A DNA stretch of 64,000 bases from Acinetobacter ursingii DSM 16037 = CIP 107286 (GCF_000368825.1 NZ_KB849717.1:790792-854791); one strand, 5' to 3'. Positions 48,941-58,741 are shown, counted from the stretch's first letter. The notes: generated by a model from the letters alone, not told the origin. Translations and numbers: made by a program.

Positions 48941-48969
48941 AAAGCGCACATGATGCATGTACGCTTTTT
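48941..48969 (-). terminator. Terminator after sdhB
   Basis: AAAAAGCG and CGCTTTTT flank an inner ACATG-ATG-CATGT stem with one mismatch between. It lies 17 bp after the sdhB stop and separates sdhCDAB from sucA. Confidence 0.85.
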
Positions 48970-48986
48970 CTGCCGCATCAAACGAA

Positions 48987-49697
48987 TTAACCCGCTTGAT
49001 CAAGCAACATATTACGGATGTGACCAATCGCCTTGGTTGGGTTCAACCCTTTAGGACAAACAGATACACAGTTCATAATCCCTTTACAACGGAACAAACT
49101 GAACGGATCGTCAAGACGAGCCAAACGATCTTGAGTTGCTGTGTCACGCGAGTCGATAATGAAACGGTAAGCATTTAGCAATGCAGATGGCCCCAAGAAT
49201 TTATCCGGGTTCCACCAGAACGATGGACATGATGTTGAACAACATGCACAAAGAATACATTCATACAAACCATCCAAATGTTCACGCTCTTCAGGAGACT
49301 GTAAACGCTCTTTGGGTGGCGCAGGCTGATTATTAATCAAGAACGGCTGAATTTTGTCATATTGATCATAGAATTGGTTCATATCAACCACCAAATCTTT
49401 AATCACAGGCAAACCTGGTAATGGACGAATCACGATTTTTTCTGGCAAATCGTTCAAGTTCCACAAACATGCCAAACCATTCTTACCATTGATATTGACA
49501 CCATCAGAACCACAAATCCCTTCACGACAAGAACGACGGAAAGTTAGTGTTTCATCCTGCACTTTGAGCGCAAGCAAGGCATCAAGCAACATACGATGCT
49601 TGTCAGTCAGCTCAAGCTTATAAGTTTGCATGTACGGCGCTTTATCCTTATCAGGATCATAGCGGTAGATTTCGAATGTACGAGTACCTCTACTCAT
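48987..49697 (-). CDS. sdhB: Succinate dehydrogenase iron-sulfur subunit
   Basis: 236 residues. The 2Fe-2S ligands C57, C62, D65 and C77 match E. coli, including the Asp. The 4Fe-4S and 3Fe-4S sites are [11 protein letters not shown] and [14 protein letters not shown]. It passes electrons from SdhA to ubiquinone. It lies 15 bp after sdhA and is the last gene of the operon. Confidence 0.97.
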   Translation of the reverse strand: MSRGTRTFEIYRYDPDKDKAPYMQTYKLELTDKHRMLLDALLALKVQDETLTFRRSCREGICGSDGVNINGKNGLACLWNLNDLPEKIVIRPLPGLPVIKDLVVDMNQFYDQYDKIQPFLINNQPAPPKERLQSPEEREHLDGLYECILCACCSTSCPSFWWNPDKFLGPSALLNAYRFIIDSRDTATQDRLARLDDPFSLFRCKGIMNCVSVCPKGLNPTKAIGHIRNMLLDQAG

Positions 49698-49712
49698 CTT
49701 TTATTCTCCTGA

Positions 49713-51611
49713 TTAGAATGTACGTGGTGCAGGTGGAATCGCGTCAACAGTCAGCGGGCTATAGCGCACTGGTTTATACTCAAGACGGTTATCTGCCGAA
49801 TACCAAAGTGTATGCTTCATCCACTCATCATCACGACGACCATATGGGTAGTTTGGATGATCAGGTGGTAACTCATAGTCTACAACTGTATGCGCACCAC
49901 GACACTCTTTACGTGCAGCAGCCGAAATCAAAGTCGCTTTCGCAACTTCATACAAGTTTTCAACTTCCAAAGCTTCAACACGAGCAGTGTTAAATACTTT
50001 AGATTTGTCTTTGAGATGAATATTGCGAACACGTGGAGCAATCGCAAGAATTTGTTTTACACCTTCATCCAGTAACTCTTGAGTACGGAATACTGCTGCA
50101 TGGTTTTGAACAATTTCACGAATCTCATCGGCAACTTCTTGTGCATTTTCACCAGAAGTTGAGTCATCTAAATGACGGATACGTTTCAGCGTATTTTCCA
50201 GCACATTGGTAGGAAGTGGTGAGTAATCATCACCGTGATGTTTAGTCACATAGTCAATGATATGTTCACCCGCAGCTTTACCAAATACCACAAGGTCAAG
50301 CAATGAGTTGGTACCTAAACGGTTAGCACCATGAACTGATACACAAGAACATTCACCAATTGCATAAAAGCCCTTAACAGGTTTTACGAAATCAGGACAG
50401 TTAGTCTCAAAAGTATATTCTTTAGTGTCGTTGTTATAGTTGGTTTCCAAATGCAGATTTTCTGTTGCAACTGGAACCACAACCTGACCATGAATATTGG
50501 TCGGGATACCACCCATTTGATAATGGATCGTAGGTACAACTGGAATTGGCTCTTTGGTGATGTCCACATTCGCGAATTTTTTACCAATCTCAAATACAGA
50601 TGGTAAACGCTTCATGATAGTTTCCACACCCAAGTGAGTCATATCGAGTAAGATATAATCTGCTTTAGGGCCACAACCACGACCTTCTTTAATTTCCTGG
50701 TCCATAGAGCGTGAAACGAAGTCACGTGGAGCCAAATCTTTCAGGGTCGGAGCATAGCGTTCCATGAACGGTTCGCCGTCTTTGTTACGAAGGATTGCAC
50801 CTTCACCACGACAACCTTCAGTTAACAGTACGCCTGCACCTGCCACACCTGTTGGGTGGAACTGCCAGAATTCCATATCTTGCAATGGAATACCTGCACG
50901 TGCCGCCATACCCAAGCCATCACCTGTGTTGATGTAAGCATTGGTTGATGCACGATAAACACGACCAGCACCACCTGTAGCAAACAGAGTTGCTTTGGCT
51001 TGGAATACTGCAACATTACCAGTTTCCTGATCATAAGCAGTTACACCAAGTACATCACCTTCTTCATTACGAATAAGATCTAAAGCGATCCATTCTACGA
51101 AGAATTGAGTGCCCATTTTGACGTTGCTTTGATAAAGCGTATGTAACAGCGCATGACCTGTACGGTCAGCAGCAGCACAAGCACGTGGAACTGGCTTGTC
51201 ACCATAGTTTGCAGAGTGACCACCAAACGGACGTTGGTAAATTGTACCATCGGCATTACGGTCAAAAGGCATACCCAAGTGTTCAAGTTCATAAACCACT
51301 TTTGGTGCTTCACGCGTCATAAATTCAATCGCGTCTTGGTCGCCTAACCAGTCAGAACCTTTTACGGTGTCATAAAAGTGGAAATGCCAGTTATCTTCTT
51401 GCATATTACCTAACGATGCGCCAATACCGCCCTGAGCAGCAACGGTATGCGAACGTGTCGGGAATACTTTGGTCAATACGGCAACTTTTAAACCAGCTTG
51501 AGCAAGCTGATAAGCTGCACGCATACCTGAACCACCACCACCTACGATGACAGCATCGAACGTGAGGTTTTGGATATTTGAATAATCTTCTTTAGGGGTA
51601 ATCGCGCCCAT
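49713..51611 (-). CDS. sdhA: Succinate dehydrogenase flavoprotein subunit
   Basis: 632 residues, longer than E. coli (588). The FAD dinucleotide fold VIVGGGGSGMRAAYQL is at 21-36; covalent FAD His H55 lies in RSHTVAAQGG. HPTGVAGAGVLLTEGCRGEG is the substrate-site region. It oxidises succinate to fumarate. It starts 12 bp after sdhD. Confidence 0.97.
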   Translation of the reverse strand: MGAITPKEDYSNIQNLTFDAVIVGGGGSGMRAAYQLAQAGLKVAVLTKVFPTRSHTVAAQGGIGASLGNMQEDNWHFHFYDTVKGSDWLGDQDAIEFMTREAPKVVYELEHLGMPFDRNADGTIYQRPFGGHSANYGDKPVPRACAAADRTGHALLHTLYQSNVKMGTQFFVEWIALDLIRNEEGDVLGVTAYDQETGNVAVFQAKATLFATGGAGRVYRASTNAYINTGDGLGMAARAGIPLQDMEFWQFHPTGVAGAGVLLTEGCRGEGAILRNKDGEPFMERYAPTLKDLAPRDFVSRSMDQEIKEGRGCGPKADYILLDMTHLGVETIMKRLPSVFEIGKKFANVDITKEPIPVVPTIHYQMGGIPTNIHGQVVVPVATENLHLETNYNNDTKEYTFETNCPDFVKPVKGFYAIGECSCVSVHGANRLGTNSLLDLVVFGKAAGEHIIDYVTKHHGDDYSPLPTNVLENTLKRIRHLDDSTSGENAQEVADEIREIVQNHAAVFRTQELLDEGVKQILAIAPRVRNIHLKDKSKVFNTARVEALEVENLYEVAKATLISAAARKECRGAHTVVDYELPPDHPNYPYGRRDDEWMKHTLWYSADNRLEYKPVRYSPLTVDAIPPAPRTF

Positions 51612-51623
51612 GATGTCTTCCTA

Positions 51624-51989
51624 TCAATTCGCCCAGAAAATCTGGATTCCCCAGATCACAAATACAAACACTGCAATAATCACAGCTGATGTAAGTACCA
51701 GACGTAAACCTGAAGCTGAAGGACCCATTTGACGAGTAGTTACATAGTCAGTAAATACTTGCCACATCCCAATCCACGCATGTGCAGCCAATGATAAAAT
51801 TGCAAGTAAAGATAAAATCTTCATTGGCAAGGTCATCATAAAGCCAGACCACTGTTCATAGTTAAAACCACTATGAAGTAAAATCCAGCCCAAAATCACC
51901 ACGGTATAAACCGCTAACACGACTGCACTCACACGCTGGATAAACCAATCGCGAGAACCTGAACCTGTTAAACCTGTAGCACTTTTCAT
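51624..51989 (-). CDS. sdhD: Succinate dehydrogenase membrane anchor SdhD
   Basis: 121 residues from the ATG at 51989, which overlaps the sdhC stop as TAATG; an in-frame start 15 bp upstream would overlap further. Three transmembrane segments, with the heme-binding region HAWIGMWQVFTDYV. It anchors SdhAB and helps bind quinone. Confidence 0.95.
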   Translation of the reverse strand: MKSATGLTGSGSRDWFIQRVSAVVLAVYTVVILGWILLHSGFNYEQWSGFMMTLPMKILSLLAILSLAAHAWIGMWQVFTDYVTTRQMGPSASGLRLVLTSAVIIAVFVFVIWGIQIFWAN

Positions 51990-52390
51990 TAGAACATAAT
52001 CCATACGAATGCTGCGAGAATACCAATCACAGACAAGATCAATGAAATTGTAGCAGCAGTACGACCGCTTTGTAGTTCTTCAGCAAAACCAAGGTCAGCA
52101 AGTAAATGTTTGATCCCATTAATAAAGTGGAAAATCAAACCCGCTACAAATACCCATACGATGAAACGTACGAAAAAGTTTCCGAAAACGACATTTTTAA
52201 CGTATTCAAATCCTTCTGGTGAAGATAAAGATTTATCTAGGATCCATAATAGAACGGGAATTAATAAGAATACGATCACACCAGAGAGACGGTGTAAGAT
52301 TGATGCAATAGCCACGGGTGAGCGTAAGTTTACCGCTAACACCTGACCCATGGACAAATTGACAGGTCTGTTGCTTTTCACAGCGGGCAT
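51989..52390 (-). CDS. sdhC: Succinate dehydrogenase cytochrome b556 subunit SdhC
   Basis: 133 residues. Three transmembrane segments with the sdhC signature RPVNL...SPVAIASILHRLSGVI and FHFINGIKHLLADLG, whose His residue is the heme ligand region. First gene of sdhCDAB. A hairpin with a following T run lies 12 bp before the start. Confidence 0.95.
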   Translation of the reverse strand: MPAVKSNRPVNLSMGQVLAVNLRSPVAIASILHRLSGVIVFLLIPVLLWILDKSLSSPEGFEYVKNVVFGNFFVRFIVWVFVAGLIFHFINGIKHLLADLGFAEELQSGRTAATISLILSVIGILAAFVWIMF

Positions 52391-52401
52391 CCTGTAGGTA
52401 A

Positions 52402-52419
52402 AAACTCCAGCCGGAGTTT
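52402..52419 (-). promoter_or_regulatory. Hairpin in the sdhC leader
   Basis: AAACTCC (52402-52408) pairs with GGAGTTT (52413-52419). Transcribed leftward it reads as a terminator-like stem followed by TTTTT, ending 7-12 bases before the sdhC start codon and next to its ribosome-binding site. Confidence 0.5.
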
Positions 52420-53434
52420 GTTGGAATTAATTCGAAGGAAAGCTGGCATTGTCAGGCAAGCAAATGCCTAAACTTAATAAACGACACCGAATTATAAATC
52501 GTCATATATCAAAATACAAACGATCACATTTGGCTTTTTTCTAAAAAAATCATTAAATAAGAATCATTCACAGATATGGCGTGAGATTTAGCAACATCAA
52601 CTTACCACCTCTTTCAGCTATGTCCTTATTTTTTATAAATTAACCATAATATTTTAATTTCGGAGCTACTTTTCAGTGGTCTATAAGCGAGTTAGACTAA
52701 AGATGAAATTTATTTTTTAATCGAAATCTCACTATATGATTTTTTATTCATTTTAAAACATGCAACACACTTTTTGCTTAACCTCGCCATATTTCATTTA
52801 AAAATACAAAACTTCTTTTTCATACTTTTGACACCACAATCGTATGAGAAAGAGCGACTTATTCTGTGTATAACTCTGAAAACAAACTGTCACTAAATAC
52901 AATCGAATCAGTAAAACATCTCAGAAAAACTGCTTGTCGTCTCGTATTAGGACGCATTTCTTGGCAAAAGTGGCCACTCAACAAGCTATTTTTTAATCAA
53001 TTAAACTTCTATTTTTTAATATCCACTTTTTTTTAGTGGTGGAATTTACACTGATAAAAGTCCACTCAATGCAAAGCTAAGTTATCGGATTTCATTCATT
53101 TTAAGTAAAAATTGGCATTTTGTTTCAGATTAAAAAACTGCCTAGCACATAATAAATTTGCTTACAATTTACTCCTGAGGACTGATTTTTTTCTGCACCT
53201 CGTCATAAATTTGACTTATTATAGCCCGTCGAGACTGTGATTTTATTCAGTTTTTTCTGAGTAATGCACATGGAATATCTCCCTATGGATCAAGTGTTTT
53301 TCATCCATAAGTATGATTGACAAAATCACAGTAGCCTCTAATCTTATAGCAATTTTTGACCCCGTCTGATTCGCGAATGAAAAGATTAGTACTTCGAGTC
53401 AGATTAACATTCACCAGGACAGGAGATCTATTGA
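52420..53434. other. 1-kb gap between sdhC and gltA
   Basis: About 1 kb of strongly A/T-rich DNA between divergent sdhCDAB and gltA, without a convincing reading frame. It must hold both promoters; no clear -35/-10 pair stands out. There is a 12-bp direct repeat, CTATTTTTTAAT, at 52986-52997 and 53009-53020 (23 bp apart), and several CCACT/AGTGG motifs, including AGTGGCCACT near 52970 and CCACT-T8-AGTGG near 53024. Confidence 0.5.
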
Positions 53435-54709
53435 ATGTCTGAAGCAACTGGCAAAAAAGCCGTATTACAGCTTGATGGCAAAGAAATTGAATTACCAATT
53501 TACAGCGGCACATTGGGCCCAGATGTAATCGACGTTAAAGATGTATTGGCCTCAGGTCACTTTACTTTTGATCCTGGTTTTATGGCGACTGCCTCTTGTG
53601 AATCAAAGATCACATTCATTGATGGTAACAAAGGTATTTTGTTACACCGTGGTTACCCAATTGATCAACTTGCAACGCAAACAGATTATTTGGAAACTTG
53701 CTACCTTCTTCTCAATGGTGAGCTACCAAACCAAGAGCAAAAAGAAGATTTTGACAAAAAAGTTCGTGCCCATACGATGGTTCACGATCAAGTTAGTCGC
53801 TTCTACAATGGTTTCCGCCGTGATGCACACCCAATGGCAATCATGGTTGGTGTCGTAGGTGCTTTATCTGCGTTCTATCACAATCAGCTTGATATCGAAG
53901 ATGTTAATCATCGCGAAATTACAGCAGTTCGCTTAATTGCTAAAATTCCTACTCTTGCAGCATGGAGCTACAAGTACACTGTAGGTCAACCATTTATGTA
54001 TCCACGTAACGATTTAAGTTACGCTGAAAACTTCCTATACATGATGTTTGCTACTCCTGCTGATAAAGATTACAAAGTTAATCCAGTGCTTGCTAAAGCT
54101 ATGGATCGTATCTTTACTTTGCATGCTGACCACGAACAAAATGCATCTACATCTACTGTACGTTTAGCGGGTTCAACTGGCGCAAATCCATACGCATGTA
54201 TTTCTGCCGGTATCTCTGCACTTTGGGGTCCTGCGCATGGTGGTGCGAACGAAGCAGTACTGAAAATGCTTGATGAAATTGGTAGCGTAGAAAACGTTGC
54301 TGAGTTCATGGAAAAAGTAAAACGTAAAGAAGTGAAACTCATGGGCTTCGGTCATCGTGTTTATAAAAACTTCGATCCACGTGCTAAAGTCATGAAACAA
54401 ACTTGTGACGAAGTGCTTGCTGCATTGGGTATTAACGATCCACAACTTGCACTTGCCATGGAACTTGAACGTATTGCACTTTCTGATCCATACTTCATTG
54501 AGCGTAACTTGTATCCAAACGTAGACTTCTATTCAGGTATCATTCTTAAAGCGATTGGTATCCCAACAACCATGTTTACGGTTATTTTTGCTCTTGCTCG
54601 TACTGTAGGCTGGATCAGCCACTGGTTAGAAATGCACAGCGCAGCTTACAAAATCGGTCGCCCTCGTCAGCTTTATACTGGCGAAACTCAGCGCGACATC
54701 AAACGTTAA
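53435..54709 (+). CDS. gltA: Type II citrate synthase
   Basis: 424 residues. Catalytic H268 ([10 protein letters not shown]), H307 ([14 protein letters not shown]) and D364 (NVDFYSG) correspond to the known triad. The N-terminal beta domain (about 1-65) marks the hexameric, NADH-sensitive Gram-negative type. It condenses acetyl-CoA with oxaloacetate. AGGAGA precedes the ATG. Confidence 0.98.
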   Translation: MSEATGKKAVLQLDGKEIELPIYSGTLGPDVIDVKDVLASGHFTFDPGFMATASCESKITFIDGNKGILLHRGYPIDQLATQTDYLETCYLLLNGELPNQEQKEDFDKKVRAHTMVHDQVSRFYNGFRRDAHPMAIMVGVVGALSAFYHNQLDIEDVNHREITAVRLIAKIPTLAAWSYKYTVGQPFMYPRNDLSYAENFLYMMFATPADKDYKVNPVLAKAMDRIFTLHADHEQNASTSTVRLAGSTGANPYACISAGISALWGPAHGGANEAVLKMLDEIGSVENVAEFMEKVKRKEVKLMGFGHRVYKNFDPRAKVMKQTCDEVLAALGINDPQLALAMELERIALSDPYFIERNLYPNVDFYSGIILKAIGIPTTMFTVIFALARTVGWISHWLEMHSAAYKIGRPRQLYTGETQRDIKR

Positions 54710-54736
54710 TTTTCAAGCGAAAATTCAACGTCAAAA

Positions 54737-54762
54737 AAAGACCGCTTTTGCGGTCTTTTTTA
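54737..54762. terminator. Terminator after gltA
   Basis: AAAAGACCGC (54737-54746) pairs perfectly with GCGGTCTTTT (54751-54760), with a TTTT loop and a T run. Confidence 0.93.
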
Positions 54763-54805
54763 TTGTTCAAAACTTAGTTATTAAATTTTAACTGATTAGA
54801 AACAA

Positions 54806-55318
54806 TCAGGTATTACGATACATACTGCAAGAAGGCTGGGTGTTTTGCTGCAAACGGTGAATCTTTCTTTGTTCTGCTGCTTCAAAACGACAGCGCTTCA
54901 AATCATTATCCAGTTTTAAGCAAGGGACTTGTTGAGGTTTACCGTTTTCGTCAACGGCTACCATAGTAAAGTAGCAACTGTTGGTATGACGAATCGTTCT
55001 TTTTCGAATGTCTTGTGCTTCAACACGAATCCCTATTTCCATTGAGGTTCGACCCACATGATTCACACACGCCATAAAAGTGACCAACTCGCCCACATAA
55101 ATTGGCTCTTTGAACGTAACTTTATCTACTGATAGAGTCACCACGTAGCTGCCTGAATAACGACTTGCACAAGCATAAGCGACTTGGTCAAGTAGTTTTA
55201 AAATTGTTCCACCATGAACATTCCCTGAAAAATTTGCCATATCAGGAGTCATTAGCACTGACATTGCCAACTCGGCTTGCTCATCCGAAGCCTGAGTAAT
55301 TTGATCTAATGGAGACAT
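54806..55318 (-). CDS. Hotdog-fold acyl-CoA thioesterase (YciA-like)
   Basis: 170 residues. The NFSGNVHGGTILKLLDQVAYACASRYS segment is the hotdog helix motif of the BFIT/YciA-type thioesterases, with the active-site Asp in LLDQVA. The C-terminal tail (about 125-170) is polar. It hydrolyses acyl-CoAs; chain length unknown. It is convergent with gltA. Confidence 0.88.
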   Translation of the reverse strand: MSPLDQITQASDEQAELAMSVLMTPDMANFSGNVHGGTILKLLDQVAYACASRYSGSYVVTLSVDKVTFKEPIYVGELVTFMACVNHVGRTSMEIGIRVEAQDIRKRTIRHTNSCYFTMVAVDENGKPQQVPCLKLDNDLKRCRFEAAEQRKIHRLQQNTQPSCSMYRNT

Positions 55319-55445
55319 TTAACGGACTCTATGAAACAATAACATAAGCGTCTTATTATGATCCCTTTTTGCTAAGAAAAAAATGTCTAGATCGGCAAAT
55401 CAACGGATTATTTAATATAACTGAAAATGAGTATTATTTATAACC

Positions 55446-55527
55446 GACTTCCTTTCATACGTTTCTTTTATTTCTCCCTACAGTCCCAAAATAAAGAGGG
55501 TTTAAATCATTATGAAACAAGTCTAAT
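55446..55527 (+). repeat. Dispersed imperfect palindrome, copy B
   Basis: About 82 bp. The ends GACTTCCTTTCATA (55446-55459) and TATGAAACAAGTC (55511-55523) are imperfect inverted repeats; the inner arms are CTTTTATTTCTCCC and ATAAAGAGGG. It aligns along its length with 1429-1506 and with the complement of 34041-34121. It lies in a 360-bp gap between the thioesterase and marC, which holds nothing else but the marC terminator. Confidence 0.7.
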
Positions 55528-55631
55528 CATTAAAGTGACTTTAAAATCTTATAATCGATTGATCCATGATCAAAACTTTTTAATTCTAAACAAAGCCTAA
55601 ATAGTGCTATTAATACCAACGCTGTTTTAAA

Positions 55632-55675
55632 ATAAAACTCAGGTCAGTATGAAAATATAACAACCTGAGTTTTAT
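55632..55675 (-). terminator. Terminator after marC
   Basis: ATAAAACTCAGGT (55632-55644) pairs perfectly with ACCTGAGTTTTAT (55663-55675), with an 18-base loop. Leftward, a TTTTATTTT tract follows. Confidence 0.85.
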
Positions 55676-55678
55676 ATT

Positions 55679-56305
55679 TTAACCCGTAACAGGAATATCT
55701 CTGATCACTCCAACAATGCCTGTAATAATCATATCAATTGCAATGGTTCCAATGAGTAAGGCAGACAACCGCCCGACAATATCCACATAACGATCGATAT
55801 ATTTAGCATGTTTATAGCGTAAATGATCGTGCGCAAATTTCATCAGAATTAATAGACTACAGGTAATGGCAAGAGTGAATGCGATAATCAGTGCTGCTCC
55901 ACCAATCGGTAAACCGATGCCAGTCACAACAGCCGCACTAATGGTTCCTGGCCCGATCATAAACGGCATAGCAATGGTGCCTGCCAAATGTTCAGGCGCG
56001 CCGCGCATCTCGCCGATAGTATCCGCACCCTGAAACACATAGCGATAGCCAATCACCAAAAAGATGAGTCCACCAAAAATCTGGAAAGCCTCAAAACGTA
56101 CATTGAGATATTTACTAAAGATGGTTTCGCCTCCCCATGCAAATAGCATAAATACCACGAAAGCGATCACGCATCCTTGAATCAGTGCCCTGTTAAACAC
56201 TTTGGCTTCCGAATTTCGGATCATGCCCACCATATAAATGCTCATCAAAAAGGGATTGAGCAAAGAAAAAAACAAGGCAAAGGAATGAATATACGGCTTT
56301 AACAT
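55679..56305 (-). CDS. MarC-family membrane protein
   Basis: 208 residues with six hydrophobic segments. The N-terminal LLNPFLMSIYMVGMIRNS and the repeat-like PFMIGPGTISAAVV motif are diagnostic of MarC/UPF0056. Despite the name, MarC is not known to cause drug resistance; function unknown. It starts 12 bp after betT on the same strand, so it is probably transcribed with the choline transporter. Confidence 0.9.
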   Translation of the reverse strand: MLKPYIHSFALFFSLLNPFLMSIYMVGMIRNSEAKVFNRALIQGCVIAFVVFMLFAWGGETIFSKYLNVRFEAFQIFGGLIFLVIGYRYVFQGADTIGEMRGAPEHLAGTIAMPFMIGPGTISAAVVTGIGLPIGGAALIIAFTLAITCSLLILMKFAHDHLRYKHAKYIDRYVDIVGRLSALLIGTIAIDMIITGIVGVIRDIPVTG

Positions 56306-56317
56306 TCAAGGGCTCTC

Positions 56318-58378
56318 CTAAGCTTTAGGATCTGGAAAAAGCGGACGATTACCGGGACTAATCCGATTAATATGTAAGAAAGTCATGTGTCGTTCATAAC
56401 GATCCAGAATGTCATTAATGACCTGTTCTCTGGTATAACCTACAAGATCATTACCCTGTGAACCTTCATATAAATAAGTTTCCAAACGATAATAAAACTG
56501 TTTTCCGCGCTTGCCACGCTCACTAAAGTTTGGCGCGATATAGCGTACAGGCCAGATCTGGTAGATAAAGTTCTGCTCTTCTTCCAGATGAATGGTGATA
56601 TCCAGATGATACAACTCTGCATCTTCTTCAAGTGGAACTTCGGTAACATCAACTTGAATAGCCCGTTTCTGCAACTCTTCAGTCACCGCCACAACGGCTG
56701 GACGACAGATTTCATTCAGCATTTTTTTGGTTTCAAATGTTCCTGGATGATGCATAACTCGGGACAAACGCTTTTTCCAATTTAAAATATCTACGTTTCC
56801 GACGACAGGGGCAGCATTTAAACTGGCACTGGCTTGCCGATAATCTTCAAGTCTTAAAGATTTATAAAGACCCGCCATCACCAAAAATATTACAAAACTA
56901 AACGGCAGTCCCATAATAATGGTGGCATTTTGTAGTGCGGTAATGCCGTTGGTCATCAGCATCGCTAAGGTGAGTAAACCGATTGCAACAGCCCAAAACA
57001 CACTGAGCCAGCGCGGCGCATCATGATCAATATTGGTAAATTGCGTGGTAAAGTTACCCAATACTAGCGCACCCGAATCCGCGGATGTCACATAAAATAG
57101 TAAGCCTGTAATGGTTGCAACACCTGCAATAAACGGAAACCACGGATATTGAGCCAATAAATCATAAAAACCATGTGCTGGATTAGATAGTACCGTTTCA
57201 GCCAGTGCAATATTGCCGTCGAAAATAACGTTGTGTAATGCACTATTCCCAAAAATAGATAACCAAGTGAGAGTAAATAAAAGTGGAATAATTAAGGTTC
57301 CTGACACAAACTCACGGATGGTACGACCACGTGAAATACGTGCTAGGAATAGCCCTACAAATGGCGACCACGCCACCCACCATGCCCAGAAAAACAGCGT
57401 CCAGCTATTCATCCATTCTTTGGGTTGATTAAATGCAAAGCTTTCCAGCGCCAGACTTGGGAACCGGCTGAGATAATCCCCCACATTTTGAACAAGCGCA
57501 TTGAGTAAAAATTCAGTATTGCCTAAAAACAAAATAAACAACATCAGCCCAATCGAGACATAAATATTGATCTCAGATAAAATTCTTAAGCCTTTATTGA
57601 CACCAGACGTGACCGAAATAATGGTGATAATGACTGCCACTAAAATGAGCGCAGTTTGAATCCATAAATTTTCAGGTAAATCGAATAATACGTGTAAGCC
57701 ATAATTCAGCTGAACCACACCAATACCACAAGTCGTTGCGATACCAAATATCGTTCCAATCACCGCAGCGGTATCCACACTATGACCAATCGGCCCATTA
57801 ATTTTTTTACCAAAAATTGGATATAAGGCAGAACGAATGGTGAGTGGCAAGTTATAGCGATAACTGAAATAGCCCAGTGCCATCCCAATGAGGGCATACA
57901 TACACCAGCCTGTTAAGCCATAATGAAAGAGTGTCCAGACCATACCTTGACGTGCAGCTTCATAGGTTTGCCCCTCTCCCACTGGCGGATGCATATAGTG
58001 CGATAATGGTTCAGCCACTGAGAAAAACATCAAATCGATACCAATGCCCGCAGAGAATAGCATGGCTGACCAGCTTAATAAGCTAAACTCAGGCTTGGAA
58101 TGTTTTGGACCCAATTTAATATTGCCATAACGTGAGCAGGCGATAAAAATCACAAACACCATATATAAGGTGGCAGCCAGCAGATAGTACCAGCTAAAGG
58201 TTGAACTGACCCAACCTAAAACTGCGTTTAATGCATGATTGGCAAAGTCATTAAATAAAATCGTGGTCAGTGAAAATATTAAAATAATAAGGGCAGAAAC
58301 ATAAAAGACCACACGATTTAAACGATCTTTTGGATGAGTCTCTTGATCATCGACTGCTCTTGGATTATCTGTTGCCAT
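56318..58378 (-). CDS. betT: BCCT-family choline/betaine transporter BetT
   Basis: 686 residues. Twelve hydrophobic segments hold the BCCT core, with the WAWWVAWSPFVGLFLARISRGRT signature. A long cytoplasmic C-terminal domain (about 520-686) follows, which in BetT-type transporters senses osmotic conditions. It imports choline. It is divergent from betIBA across a 429-bp region containing the BetI-type palindrome. Confidence 0.93.
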   Translation of the reverse strand: MATDNPRAVDDQETHPKDRLNRVVFYVSALIILIFSLTTILFNDFANHALNAVLGWVSSTFSWYYLLAATLYMVFVIFIACSRYGNIKLGPKHSKPEFSLLSWSAMLFSAGIGIDLMFFSVAEPLSHYMHPPVGEGQTYEAARQGMVWTLFHYGLTGWCMYALIGMALGYFSYRYNLPLTIRSALYPIFGKKINGPIGHSVDTAAVIGTIFGIATTCGIGVVQLNYGLHVLFDLPENLWIQTALILVAVIITIISVTSGVNKGLRILSEINIYVSIGLMLFILFLGNTEFLLNALVQNVGDYLSRFPSLALESFAFNQPKEWMNSWTLFFWAWWVAWSPFVGLFLARISRGRTIREFVSGTLIIPLLFTLTWLSIFGNSALHNVIFDGNIALAETVLSNPAHGFYDLLAQYPWFPFIAGVATITGLLFYVTSADSGALVLGNFTTQFTNIDHDAPRWLSVFWAVAIGLLTLAMLMTNGITALQNATIIMGLPFSFVIFLVMAGLYKSLRLEDYRQASASLNAAPVVGNVDILNWKKRLSRVMHHPGTFETKKMLNEICRPAVVAVTEELQKRAIQVDVTEVPLEEDAELYHLDITIHLEEEQNFIYQIWPVRYIAPNFSERGKRGKQFYYRLETYLYEGSQGNDLVGYTREQVINDILDRYERHMTFLHINRISPGNRPLFPDPKA

Positions 58379-58695
58379 ACAATCCTCAAGTAAATTTTAG
58401 AAAATTAAAAAAAAGTTAAATGCTCAATATCAGTGAATAGACTTAATCCATTCAAGCTTAGACCACAGCAGGATGTAGGCTTGTAATAGATTCTTCAATT
58501 ACGATATCGCCACCGATTGACTCCATGATTGGATATCTGCATTTACAAATCCAGATATTCTATGTATAGAAAATGCAAAGGATTTTTCCGAGATGCGCAA
58601 TCGAACATCGCGTTAAAGCAACATCATCGACTGCCACATATTTAAAAATAACTCTTTGCCTCTTCCACACCTTGTTGCAACAATTTTACGATACA
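58379..58695. other. betT upstream region
   Basis: About 317 bp between betT and the bet palindrome. It holds a 22-codon open frame on the minus strand (58458-58526; MESIGGDIVIEE...HPAVV, then stop) that extends open upstream to a stop near 58560. It has natural codon use but no ribosome site that I can see. No other feature is clear. Confidence 0.4.
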
Positions 58696-58741
58696 ATCAT
58701 AACGCTTATTGATTGAACGTTCAATCAATAAGCGTTATGAT
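58696..58741. promoter_or_regulatory. 46-bp perfect palindrome, probable BetI operator
   Basis: Perfectly self-complementary for 23 bp on each side of the centre at 58718/58719; the core is ATTGATTGAAC followed by GTTCAATCAAT. It lies 67 bp before betI and 318 bp before betT, between the divergent units. Known BetI operators contain a GAACGTTC-centred palindrome of this sort. A TTATTG element within it could be part of a promoter. Confidence 0.85.
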
